The notes beneath the pieces are model-generated. The model saw nothing but the letters and a program-made list of their open reading frames with translations. It ran no database searches and was not told the DNA's origin. A DNA stretch of 7,756 bases from an uncultured Clostridium sp. (GTDB lineage Bacteria > Bacillota_A > Clostridia > TANB77 > CAG-508). The DNA is taken from contig CATOLW010000049.1 of assembly GCA_951800935.1 (NCBI GenBank), positions 1 to 7,756 on the forward strand, in the 5' to 3' direction. A program made the translations under genes and the position numbers. Numbering within the stretch: position 1 is the stretch's first letter; the number at the start of each line of letters is the position of its first letter. Positions 1 through 7,050 of the stretch are shown in pieces.

Positions 1-210
1 TAAAGAATAGATGTCACTTCCTCTTATATTTTTTCGATTAAAAGTTTCATATTGATTGTTAAACTCTACGATTTGTGCCTCTTTTGTTTCTTGGTCTCCT
101 ACTTTTTGATAGTTAGACAAATTATTAAACATTAAGATTAAAGCACCAATAATTAATAGAGCAATCAAAACACTTCCTGCCATAATTAAGGCTTTTGATG
201 CATTTTCCAT
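1..210 (-). CDS. Small pilin-like membrane protein, C-terminus beyond the left edge
   Basis: This is an open frame of 70 codons from an ATG at 210 to the window edge, with no stop seen. The N-terminus reads MENASKALIMAGSVLIALLI, and an unbroken hydrophobic helix runs over about residues 8-30. A polar region follows with the pattern FNNQYETFNRK near residues 50-60. The hydrophobic N-terminal helix, small size and place as last visible gene of a Tad-like operon suggest a filament subunit or minor pilin. There is no basic leader ending in Gly or Ala before a phenylalanine or glutamate, so no canonical prepilin peptidase site is evident. An AAGGAG site at 227-222, 11 bases before the ATG, supports the start. 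The gap to the upstream gene is 22 bases, implying co-transcription. The pilin role is inference; a single-pass accessory protein is the alternative. Confidence 0.75.
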   Translation of the reverse strand, partial: MENASKALIMAGSVLIALLIIGALILMFNNLSNYQKVGDQETKEAQIVEFNNQYETFNRKNIRGSDIYSL

Positions 211-232
211 TTTTGTTTTCTCTCCTTTTTGA

Positions 233-2308
233 CTATTTTGCTGCTGTCATATTGGTAAATGCTGTTGACATACTAGTTAGCCCAATAAATACTAATGGAA
301 TAATCAAATATCCTACAAACATACATACCATAGGAGCAAACCCAATTGCTTTTCCAATCATACCTTTTCTTTTAATTAGTCTTTCATTAGATTCTTTTCT
401 TTTTTCTTGGTAATAATCCCTTTCTGAGTCTAATTCGTCAAAAGCATCGGTAATTGGTATCTTTTCTACTGCTGCTTGTAAGCTTTCAATAATTCGAATT
501 AATGGGGTATAACTTATTTCGTCTTTCATCGCTTCTAATGCCTCCCAAGCTCCTGCTTCATAGTTGTTTACACATTTGGTAATTGGTGCTCGAAAGATAT
601 TAGAATATCTTTCTAACCATTCTAAAATAATTTCAACACTTACTCTTTCAATTCTCATAAGCATTAAGATAATGGTTTGGAATTGCATTACTTCATCTTC
701 CATTTCCAGTTGTCTCATTTTAACTTGAAACATTAATAACCAAATTGGTGCCATATAAGCAACTACTGCAAAAACAAAAGCTAGTAATAATTCAAACCAT
801 TGCATGTATTCACTATTGATAATGGCTAATTTTTCTTCAATTCTTTTGACTGCTTTTTCAATTTCTGCATCTTCTGCTTCTTCATAATATTTTAGTCTTC
901 CCACTGCTAATCTTATTTGGTTAGTTGTGGTATTAGTTTTTCCTTTAAATTGGTCTAAAATTTTATTATCTTGCTCCGTAAGCTCCATTGCCTTTTTTGC
1001 ATCTTTTTCCGATAATTCTCCCATAATGTCGTAATCGGTTGTTGGCTCTGTATAAATATAATTAATTGCAATTACATGCATTTGAGAAAAGATAACAATG
1101 GATACAATACAAGTTACAATTGCCATCATAATTCGATTAATATAAAGCCATTCCATTTTTAGATAAGAAGCTGCATCTTTTAAATATTGTTGTACTTTTC
1201 TGTATTCTTTTGAACCTTTTTTTGGTATAAATAAGTCTACTACTTTTTTGATTAATTTCTTTTTATATAATCTAGCTTGCCATGGATTTTCTGTGTTTTT
1301 CACATTCATTCCTGTTGAACCATTGTCTTTCAATTTTCTAACTAATACATAAGAAGCAAACGTTAAAATTAAAATTAAAATTTGTACAATCATGCCTGGT
1401 TTTCCATCATACCAACTTGCGGTAAAAGTAAAGTTAGTAATTGCCCAGTTTTTCAATGGTTCTAATAGTAATACTGGTGCAATGGAAATAACGGATAAAC
1501 TTTGGAAAACATAGTTTAATTTATCTCTTTTTAAAATTTCTAATTGCATTTCTTGTGTAATATTATTTACATTTTTTAAGTATAAAGAAGCACCATTTAC
1601 TTTTCTATCGCCAAATTCTTTGGTTAAATATGAAATTCCTGCAAATTCTTTTAAAAAGCTATTAGGTGCAATGTCATAATATTTTTCTAGTTCATTTTCT
1701 GGATCATCTGCAATTAAAATTTCATATATTTTTTCTCCTTGTCTTGATACATTCATTTCATCATCTTGTGATACTTGATAAATAGCTTCTTCTACCATGT
1801 TAAATTCATGATAAGCATGTCTAATTTCAGAAAAGAAGTCTACTAATTCTTTTAAGATTTTATTGTCCATTTTATCTACTGAGCCATCAATTAAGGTGTC
1901 TATCATAAATATTTCGAATATCAATAAGATTGCCATTAAAAGGTAATTTCCTGCTGTTATCATAATGGTAATAATAATAACTGGTACTACAATAACAAGT
2001 GCTTTGGTTAAAATTCTAGCGGTTCCTCTTCTTGTGTTGTATTCATCATCTATATTGATAATTTCTAATCTTCTTCTTATTTTTAAGGCATATCTTCTGA
2101 TGAATGGTATTTTAATATAGGTTAAATATAGCTTTTGAAACAATATCTCTGTTGAAAATTTATTTTGTTTGGTTCCTTGTTGTAAGGCTTGAATTCTTTT
2201 ATATTCTGACTTTTGCATTTTTTTCGATAAGATAAAATAAGCTAATAATATTAATACAAATAGTCCTGCTGAACCACCCATTAAGTATAATATAATACTG
2301 TTATCCAC
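233..2308 (-). CDS. Tad-type T2SSF membrane platform protein (TadB/TadC-like, apparently fused)
   Basis: This 691-residue polytopic membrane protein probably forms the inner-membrane platform on which the CpaF-like ATPase acts to assemble a Tad/Flp-type pilus. An N-terminal helix spans about 5-27. The first T2SSF-like unit has paired helices at 101-138, a cytosolic helical bundle (KELVDFFSEIRHAYHEFNMV, about 153-172) and two helices at 270-290 and 304-323. A second unit has helices near 391-417 and 503-527, a charged bundle at about 528-645 and a final hydrophobic hairpin at 650-680. Usual TadB and TadC are separate proteins of roughly 300 residues, so this length fits a fusion of the two. 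The start is GTG, supported by AGAGGTGA at 2323-2316. It lies 23 bases after the cpaF-like stop. The platform role follows from family resemblance and position; exact domain borders are estimates. Confidence 0.85.
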   Translation of the reverse strand: MDNSIILYLMGGSAGLFVLILLAYFILSKKMQKSEYKRIQALQQGTKQNKFSTEILFQKLYLTYIKIPFIRRYALKIRRRLEIINIDDEYNTRRGTARILTKALVIVVPVIIITIMITAGNYLLMAILLIFEIFMIDTLIDGSVDKMDNKILKELVDFFSEIRHAYHEFNMVEEAIYQVSQDDEMNVSRQGEKIYEILIADDPENELEKYYDIAPNSFLKEFAGISYLTKEFGDRKVNGASLYLKNVNNITQEMQLEILKRDKLNYVFQSLSVISIAPVLLLEPLKNWAITNFTFTASWYDGKPGMIVQILILILTFASYVLVRKLKDNGSTGMNVKNTENPWQARLYKKKLIKKVVDLFIPKKGSKEYRKVQQYLKDAASYLKMEWLYINRIMMAIVTCIVSIVIFSQMHVIAINYIYTEPTTDYDIMGELSEKDAKKAMELTEQDNKILDQFKGKTNTTTNQIRLAVGRLKYYEEAEDAEIEKAVKRIEEKLAIINSEYMQWFELLLAFVFAVVAYMAPIWLLMFQVKMRQLEMEDEVMQFQTIILMLMRIERVSVEIILEWLERYSNIFRAPITKCVNNYEAGAWEALEAMKDEISYTPLIRIIESLQAAVEKIPITDAFDELDSERDYYQEKRKESNERLIKRKGMIGKAIGFAPMVCMFVGYLIIPLVFIGLTSMSTAFTNMTAAK

Positions 2309-2315
2309 TTGTTAT

Positions 2316-2323
2316 TCACCTCT
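2316..2323 (-). promoter_or_regulatory. Ribosome binding site fixing a GTG start
   Basis: The minus strand reads AGAGGTGA and then, after a short AT-rich spacer, GTG at 2308-2306. No ATG lies at a comparable distance, and the next in-frame Met is residue 10, inside the first membrane helix. This site therefore selects the GTG as the start of the platform gene. Confidence 0.6.
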
Positions 2324-2331
2324 TTTTTTGA

Positions 2332-4294
2332 CTAATTTTCGGTTTTTGGTTTTCTGCCACGTTTTTTTGCTGTTTCTTCTGCTTTAGTACTTATGCTACT
2401 AGTTTGTTTAATTTCATTTCCCCAATGTTTTTCGATGAATTTGTCAAATTCTTCTACATCAGTCTCATCCATATTATTTCTCATTTCTTTAATGTTTGTA
2501 GCTGTAATTGGATTAGTAATTACATACTCACCATCAATATATTCCATAATATTTCGATAAGCATATAATTGTCTGTCAGTTGATTTTGAAAAATATCTAG
2601 TTGCATTGTCAAAAAATTTGTCAAATTTTCCTTCTAGTGTTTTTTCATTTCTATGTTCAAAAGTATATTCATCTTTGCTTTCTAATGGAATACATTCGGT
2701 AATTCTTTCTATGTATCTTCTTCCTCTAAAGTCTTTTACTTGGTGTACATCAAAATTTAAAACTTGTATAACTTGTTCTTCTGCTGTTTTTTCATCGGTA
2801 AATACACCTGTTCTTAGCATTGAGTTTCTAAGCGCTGTTACTAAGTTTGGAAAAGTTTTTGCATGGTGTGTAAATAAGGTAAATTTTGATGCTACTTGGG
2901 CTGCTTGAATCATCCAAGATGCTACAGGGTCTGTTGCAACTTCTCCGGATAATGTTTACAGAACCATCTGTTTTCTTTTGTACGTCCAACCCTTCTTGTC
3001 CAGAAATGGTATCCGTTTCTCTAAAAGTTAAAATATTTCTAGTTGGATATATTTTTCTTAAGTGAAGTTCGAATGCTGTTTCTTGAACACGGATGTTCAT
3101 GGTTTCATAAATATTTTCAATCATACCCATTAATAATGTTGTTTTACCAGAACCTTGCTCACCAGTAATAGAGGTGATTCTTGCTCCTTTTACTAAAAAT
3201 TTTAATAATTCAATCGCATCTGCACTTCCTGGCAAGGTTACTAGTTGTTCTAATGTTGCTCTTTTTACGTCAAATTTTCTAACAAAGAAGGCCCATGTTT
3301 CAGAAAAGCTTGGTCTTACAACAACAACACGAGAACCATCTTTCATTTCATTAATTTTATAACCATTTGTGTCTGATAATTGTCCTGGATTATTATATTT
3401 GTATATATTTTGACATACTCTTTTTAATTCTGCTTCTGTTCCAAAAGATAAGAATGCTAAACGAATGGATTTTCCTTGGAAGAAAATCCAAATACTATCA
3501 CATGCTCTAGGTACTTTATGCTCTGTTACCTGTTCTAAATAGTCTCCATCTGTTTGTGCTACTTGACTTAAGAAACTTTCTGGAAGTCCTGATACACCAC
3601 CAGATACTCCATCAATGTTCATATCTCTTACTTCATCAATCGCACTATACCCTTTATAGTGTTGATAAATTCTTTGTACCACAACTGCTAATTTATCAGC
3701 AAAAGATAATATTATATTTTCTTTTTCATAAATTTCTTCTATTTCATTGCTAGTTATTACATAAGAAGGCTTCGTTTCTCCTTCTACATATTTTAAAGTT
3801 GCTAAATCATACTTTTTGATTAATTCGGTTAATGCTTCATGTCCAAATTCTTTTTTATAACTGTAAATTAATATATCAAATTTATCTTGTGCTGTTAAAA
3901 GAGAAGGGATATCAAATGGTATTGCTTTTGATATATTGCTTTCTGTTACACCATATTCTTTTTCTAATAAATCAAAAATTAATTCTTTGACATATTTTTT
4001 ATCATTTACATCTCCATAGGTACAACCTTTTAAAGCTTTTTTTAATTCGTACTTCTTATTTTTTCTTCTTTTTAATTCTTCTTCTGATAAACCTATGTCA
4101 TATAAGTTGATTTTTGTAATTTCATCTAGTCTTCTTTTAACAAACTCTATCATTTTTTCAATGGTATAAGTTTTATCGTCAACATCAATTCCAGTTTCAA
4201 CTTCTTCTGTTTTCTTTTTCTTAATACTATAAAAAATGGCATAACCTGCAATAGCTATTACTACTAGTATTAAAATGATGTTTGTGATTGTCAT
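2332..4294 (-). CDS. CpaF/TadA-like secretion ATPase, read through a +1 frameshift at CGGA
   Basis: This is the motor ATPase (VirB11/GspE superfamily) of a Tad-like pilus. Joined across one +1 shift it is 653 residues: 449 from 4294-2948, then 204 from 2946 to the TAG at 2332. A membrane helix at about 3-23 precedes a long N-terminal region. The ATPase core has Walker A GEQGSGKTT at 378-386. The Walker B-like stretch SVNIIGEVAT has its Gly-Glu at 450-451, directly after the shift, and the histidine box FTHHAKT follows near 474-480. The tail is basic (KKRGRKPK). Without the shift the product would lose the catalytic Glu, the His box and the whole C-terminus and end as unrelated sequence at 2828. 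The downstream frame has no ribosome binding site before its first ATG (2913). The start at 4294 has a strong AAGGAGGG. An N-terminal membrane anchor is unusual for CpaF. Confidence 0.85.
2944..2947 (-). other. +1 frameshift site CGGA in the cpaF-like gene
   Basis: The incoming frame reads AAC ATT ATC CGG AGA. The frame that continues the ATPase fold reads ATC, skips C at 2947, then GGA GAA GTT GCA. Codon 450 is therefore CGG in the old frame and GGA (Gly) in the new one. The new frame restores the Gly-Glu of the Walker B region and 204 residues of recognisable ATPase sequence. The shift position is seen directly; whether the ribosome makes it is inference. Confidence 0.85.
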
Positions 4295-4317
4295 TTAGTT
4301 TTCCCTCCTTTTATCTC

Positions 4318-5148
4318 TTATCGCAAATCTTCTAATCGATATATAATGTTGTCTACCGTTCTTTTTACTTCTGCTAAAAAGAAACCATTTCTATCATCTT
4401 CTCCTGCTTTTCTAAGGCTTAAAAATAAGTCTGGTACTCTTGCTTCTTCACATGCTTCAAAAAACAATGTATTGTAAGGGATTGTTGAAACTTTGTTTCT
4501 TTCTCCTAAATATCTTGAAATATTTTTTACATTATATTTTGAAAATTTATCATATCTTCCAATTAGAAGTAATGTCTTCTTTGATTTTAAAATTGGTTTT
4601 TCTTCTCTTATTTCTACAAAACGATTAATACTTGTTAATCGTTGGCTTAAGTTTACTACAATTAAGTTAGAAATCCCCAAAATTTCTTCTTCAATATTAT
4701 CTTGTACTTGTTTGTCTAAATCCACAAATACTAAATCATAATAATTATTAGCTAAATTAATAATGTCTGGATAGTATTTTCTAATATCTTCATATTCATT
4801 TTTGTCCCCTTTAAATGTTGGCAATATTTCTAGTCGATCTTTAAATACAATTTTTGTATAATTAGTAATACGATCTGGTGATACTTTGTTACTTTTCATC
4901 ATTCTTGCCAAACCTGCCATTCCCTCTTGCAATGCTACATTGGTATTAGGTCCAAACAATCCTAAATTCGTTTTTACCTTTTTCTTTTGTTCCCAAAAAC
5001 AATTGTCTAAGTTATCATCTTGATATCCTGTTGAAACAACTAAAACTCTATAATTATGTTCAATTGCCAAACGGGTACAAATGGCTGCTAATGATAATGT
5101 CTTTCCAGTTTGTTCTTTTCCGTTATTCCAAAAAGTTACAATTGACAT
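4318..5148 (-). CDS. TadZ/CpaE-like ParA/MinD-family ATPase
   Basis: This 276-residue protein has the fold pattern of the SIMIBI ParA/MinD class. The P-loop is NGKEQTGKT at about 9-17, with the ParA signature lysine at K11 and the catalytic Lys-Thr at 16-17. The strand VLVVSTGYQDDN lies at 35-46, where ParA proteins bind switch I. Walker B is YDLVFVDLD at 137-145. In Tad systems such proteins (TadZ/CpaE) place the assembly machine in the cell, which fits its position between the cpaB-like and cpaF-like genes. The ATG at 5148 is preceded by AAGGAG, which overlaps the end of the upstream gene, whose stop is only 2 bases away, so translation is probably coupled. The protein is intact and has no CGG codons in frame. 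Target and partner are not visible in the sequence. Confidence 0.82.
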   Translation of the reverse strand: MSIVTFWNNGKEQTGKTLSLAAICTRLAIEHNYRVLVVSTGYQDDNLDNCFWEQKKKVKTNLGLFGPNTNVALQEGMAGLARMMKSNKVSPDRITNYTKIVFKDRLEILPTFKGDKNEYEDIRKYYPDIINLANNYYDLVFVDLDKQVQDNIEEEILGISNLIVVNLSQRLTSINRFVEIREEKPILKSKKTLLLIGRYDKFSKYNVKNISRYLGERNKVSTIPYNTLFFEACEEARVPDLFLSLRKAGEDDRNGFFLAEVKRTVDNIIYRLEDLR

Positions 5149-5150
5149 TT

Positions 5151-5851
5151 CTATACTCCTTTTTCAATCATTTTGATGATTTTTCTTATGTTTGATTCAC
5201 TTATGTTTTCTAATATTTCTTCTGTTAAATAGGCTAATCCATCTTTATACTGAACACTTAGTTTTTTAAATTTTATTTTTTCTACTCTTTGATTTTCATA
5301 AATAACACTTAAGTCTCCGTTTTCAATTGGAAAATAAATTCTATATTCATTCCAAGCAATTTTAGTTTCAGCAGAAAGAAAATTTAAGTAATCGTCTTCT
5401 TCTTTAATCATTCCTTTTGAAAATAAAACTTTTGTCAAATTAATTACATGTTGTATACCTTTTAAGACTTCCAAACCTTTCTTTAAAGAATAGTTGTCAA
5501 AAGCTGTTACAAAATAGTTCTTTCCGTGCATCTTCTAATCCAAAATTTCGAAATCCTGCTGTGTTGTCTGTGTCCACTAATATTATATCATATGGCAGTT
5601 GTTGTCCTTCTTGTACTCCTAAGTGGCTTTGTAATTCGTCTTCACTAAAAAATCCGAACTGCCACATCAATTTCTTCAAAAGATGTAATATAAGTAGGTG
5701 CTGGGCTTATTGCTGGTATAATGTATCTTGCTTTTTGATTGTCTGTGGCATCAATTACTAATACTCTTTTATCAAAAGCTGTCAATATTTTTGCTATATA
5801 TATAATTAAATCAGTTTTATCATAGGCTCCTATAAAACCAATTTTTTTCAT
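5151..5851 (-). CDS. TadZ-like ParA-fold protein with degenerate P-loop, read through two +1 frameshifts
   Basis: Joined across two +1 shifts this is a 232-residue protein: residues 1-65 from 5851-5657, 66-108 from 5655-5527 and 109-232 from 5525-5154. The start MKKIGFIGAYDKTDLIIYIA resembles the first strand and P-loop of ParA/MinD proteins. However, the loop reads GAYDKTD and lacks the usual second Gly-Lys pair, so ATP hydrolysis is doubtful. RVLVIDATDNQ at 29-39 and PYDIILVDTDN at 86-96 match the later ParA strands (Walker B at about 93). After residue 109, GKNYFVTAFDNYSLKKGLEV continues smoothly. Each single open frame (68, 60 and 126 codons) is too short to fold as a ParA domain, and the internal ones have no ribosome binding sites. 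The ATG at 5851 has AAAGGAGAG just upstream, overlapping the cpaB-like stop. It is probably a localisation or regulatory partner of the neighbouring ParA-type ATPase. Confidence 0.8.
5523..5526 (-). other. Second +1 frameshift site CGGA in the tadZ-like gene
   Basis: The incoming frame reads GAA GAT GCA CGG AAA and ends at TGA nine codons after the CGG. Skipping C at 5526 gives GCA, GGA, AAG, AAC, TAT, which opens the 124-codon remainder of the protein. It uses the same tetramer and the same direction of shift as at 5653-5656 and 2944-2947. The ATG at 5531, which overlaps the site, has no Shine-Dalgarno sequence, so independent initiation there is unlikely. Confidence 0.8.
5653..5656 (-). other. 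First +1 frameshift site CGGA in the tadZ-like gene
   Basis: The incoming frame reads GAT GTG GCA GTT CGG ATT TTT TAG, so a stop follows three codons after the CGG begins. Skipping C at 5656 gives GTT, GGA, TTT, TTT, AGT, GAA, which continues as VGFFSEDELQ and leads into the Walker B strand. The nearby stop would release any ribosome that fails to shift. Confidence 0.8.
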
Positions 5852-5868
5852 GTGTGTTTCTCTCCTTT

Positions 5869-6960
5869 TTAGTTTAATCCTGATAAAGAATCTAAATATT
5901 CTTTTCTTGAATTTTTAGAATTAGTTGTACTTTCTTGCATATTTGTTTCTAAGTTTGTTTTTGCTTGATCTCCTTGTCCTGTAATTGCTGGATTGATATA
6001 ATTATTTCTTAAGTCTGATGCATTTGTGTTGTTGTATCTATTTGCAATTTCATTCATTGCTCTTTCTAAAATGTTAGGATCATTTTGTAATAATTTAGAA
6101 GCACTTTCATTTACTGGATAAGTTGGTATTGCTGCTTCTTGCATACCTGCTTCTGTATATTTGCTTACATATATTTTACTTCCTCTTACTTGATAAGCCT
6201 CAATAATTGCACAACTCATATGTAATATTTCATCTTCTGTTAAATTCATCCAAACCGTATCTTCAGAATCTACTCCTCCAACATTTGGTATTTCTACTTC
6301 TTTTTTGCTTACTATAATATAGTCTTGTCCAGATGGTAACATGATTCTAACATCAACATAGTCTCCTGTTACTAAATCCATTGGCATAATCAACATATTG
6401 TATTCTTGTTTTCTAACATCGTCTCGCACCATGTTATCACTTTTACTTAGTAATTCTGTTGTTATTAGTGTATTGGCTTTCATGGATACTTTTGCCACTA
6501 ATGGTACACTATTTAATTCTAAATATTCTTTATTATTGTTTCTTCCAATGTAGTAATTTTCTGTTTCATCTTCTTTTTGTACTTCATATTCTCGATTGTC
6601 TTTTTTAATATATAGTTTTGGCATATTATTTTCATATTTTGTGTAAATATCATTTCCTTCTTTATCTTGCAGAGCATAATTTTCAATTAAGCTAATATCG
6701 CTTGTTGCATTACTTGGCACAAGGTTTTTATTTACTGTTTGTATTTTTAGCATATCAGTTGTTATTACTTGTCCAGAACTTACATCTTGACTTAAAACAT
6801 AAGCTTTTACACTTGCTTGTAATTCTTCTTGTTCTTTTTTTGTTTTATTCATTAATTGCATGAATAATAATGCTATGATAATTCCAGATATTAATAACAT
6901 TACTAACATACCTAATAAAAATGAGTTTCTTGCTTTTCTTTGCATTGGATTTGTTGCCAT
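5869..6960 (-). CDS. CpaB/RcpC-like SAF-domain membrane protein
   Basis: This 363-residue protein is anchored by one helix at about 13-37 after a short basic N-terminus, leaving the rest outside the cytoplasm. A SAF-type segment starts near residue 50 (VLSQDVSSGQVITTDML), a pattern typical of CpaB/RcpC. The second part of the SAF-like region (VPLVAKVSMKANTLITTELL, about 152-171) is separated from the first by some 60 polar residues. The region from about 186 (EYNMLIMPMDLVTGDYVDVR) resembles the RcpC part. The tail beyond 285 is Asn-, Thr- and Ser-rich and probably disordered. CpaB proteins help assemble or brace the Tad pilus; in secretin-free Gram-positive systems the exact role is unclear. 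It is the first gene of the operon, behind the promoter at 7050-7022, and has GGGAGG at 6974-6969 before its ATG. Confidence 0.82.
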   Translation of the reverse strand: MATNPMQRKARNSFLLGMLVMLLISGIIIALLFMQLMNKTKKEQEELQASVKAYVLSQDVSSGQVITTDMLKIQTVNKNLVPSNATSDISLIENYALQDKEGNDIYTKYENNMPKLYIKKDNREYEVQKEDETENYYIGRNNNKEYLELNSVPLVAKVSMKANTLITTELLSKSDNMVRDDVRKQEYNMLIMPMDLVTGDYVDVRIMLPSGQDYIIVSKKEVEIPNVGGVDSEDTVWMNLTEDEILHMSCAIIEAYQVRGSKIYVSKYTEAGMQEAAIPTYPVNESASKLLQNDPNILERAMNEIANRYNNTNASDLRNNYINPAITGQGDQAKTNLETNMQESTTNSKNSRKEYLDSLSGLN

Positions 6961-6986
6961 GACAAATTCCTCCCTTTATTTTATTT

Positions 6987-7003
6987 TTTCTATATTTTTT
7001 TAC
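6987..7003 (-). repeat. 17-bp direct repeat, copy 2 (leader of the pilus operon)
   Basis: The minus strand reads GTAAAAAAATATAGAAA, identical to the copy at 7141-7125 and 138 bases from it. This copy lies between the promoter and the ribosome binding site, so it would be in the mRNA leader. The sequence is AT-rich, but an exact 17-base match so close is more than I would expect by chance. Function unknown. Confidence 0.45.
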
Positions 7004-7021
7004 AAAATATCCATCTATTTT

Positions 7022-7050
7022 ATTTTAACGCAAATATACTTCAAAATCAA
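7022..7050 (-). promoter_or_regulatory. Sigma-A-type promoter for the pilus operon
   Basis: The minus strand has TTGATT at 7050-7045, a spacer of exactly 17 bases, then TAAAAT at 7027-7022. These match the -35 and -10 consensus at four and five of six positions. Transcription would begin near 7015, giving a leader of about 55 bases before the cpaB-like ATG at 6960. No later gap in the cluster exceeds about 23 bases, so this promoter probably drives all six pilus genes. Confidence 0.6.

Noticed and set aside
2606..2908. Plus-strand open frames such as 2606-2908, 195-413, 4493-4741 and 7204-7422
   Set aside because: They are antisense to clearly recognised genes, lack ribosome binding sites and show no recognisable protein features.
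2332..2913. A separate 193-codon gene starting at ATG 2913
   Set aside because: It is the C-terminal part of the CpaF-like ATPase: homologous sequence (GEVATDPVASW) precedes the ATG in the same frame, it overlaps the upstream frame and it has no ribosome binding site.
5151..5531. A separate 126-codon gene starting at ATG 5531
   Set aside because: The ATG overlaps the second CGGA site and has no ribosome binding site; the sequence continues the upstream ParA-like protein.
5497..5679. A separate 60-codon gene
   Set aside because: It would begin at a TTG without a Shine-Dalgarno sequence and contains only the middle of a ParA-like fold. It joins cleanly to the frames on both sides at CGGA.
2332..5851. 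Pseudogene decay or simple sequencing errors as the cause of the frameshifts
   Set aside because: Not excluded, but disfavoured: three events share one tetramer, one phase and one direction, none lies in a long homopolymer, the sequence on either side is intact, and out-of-frame CGGA is unaffected.
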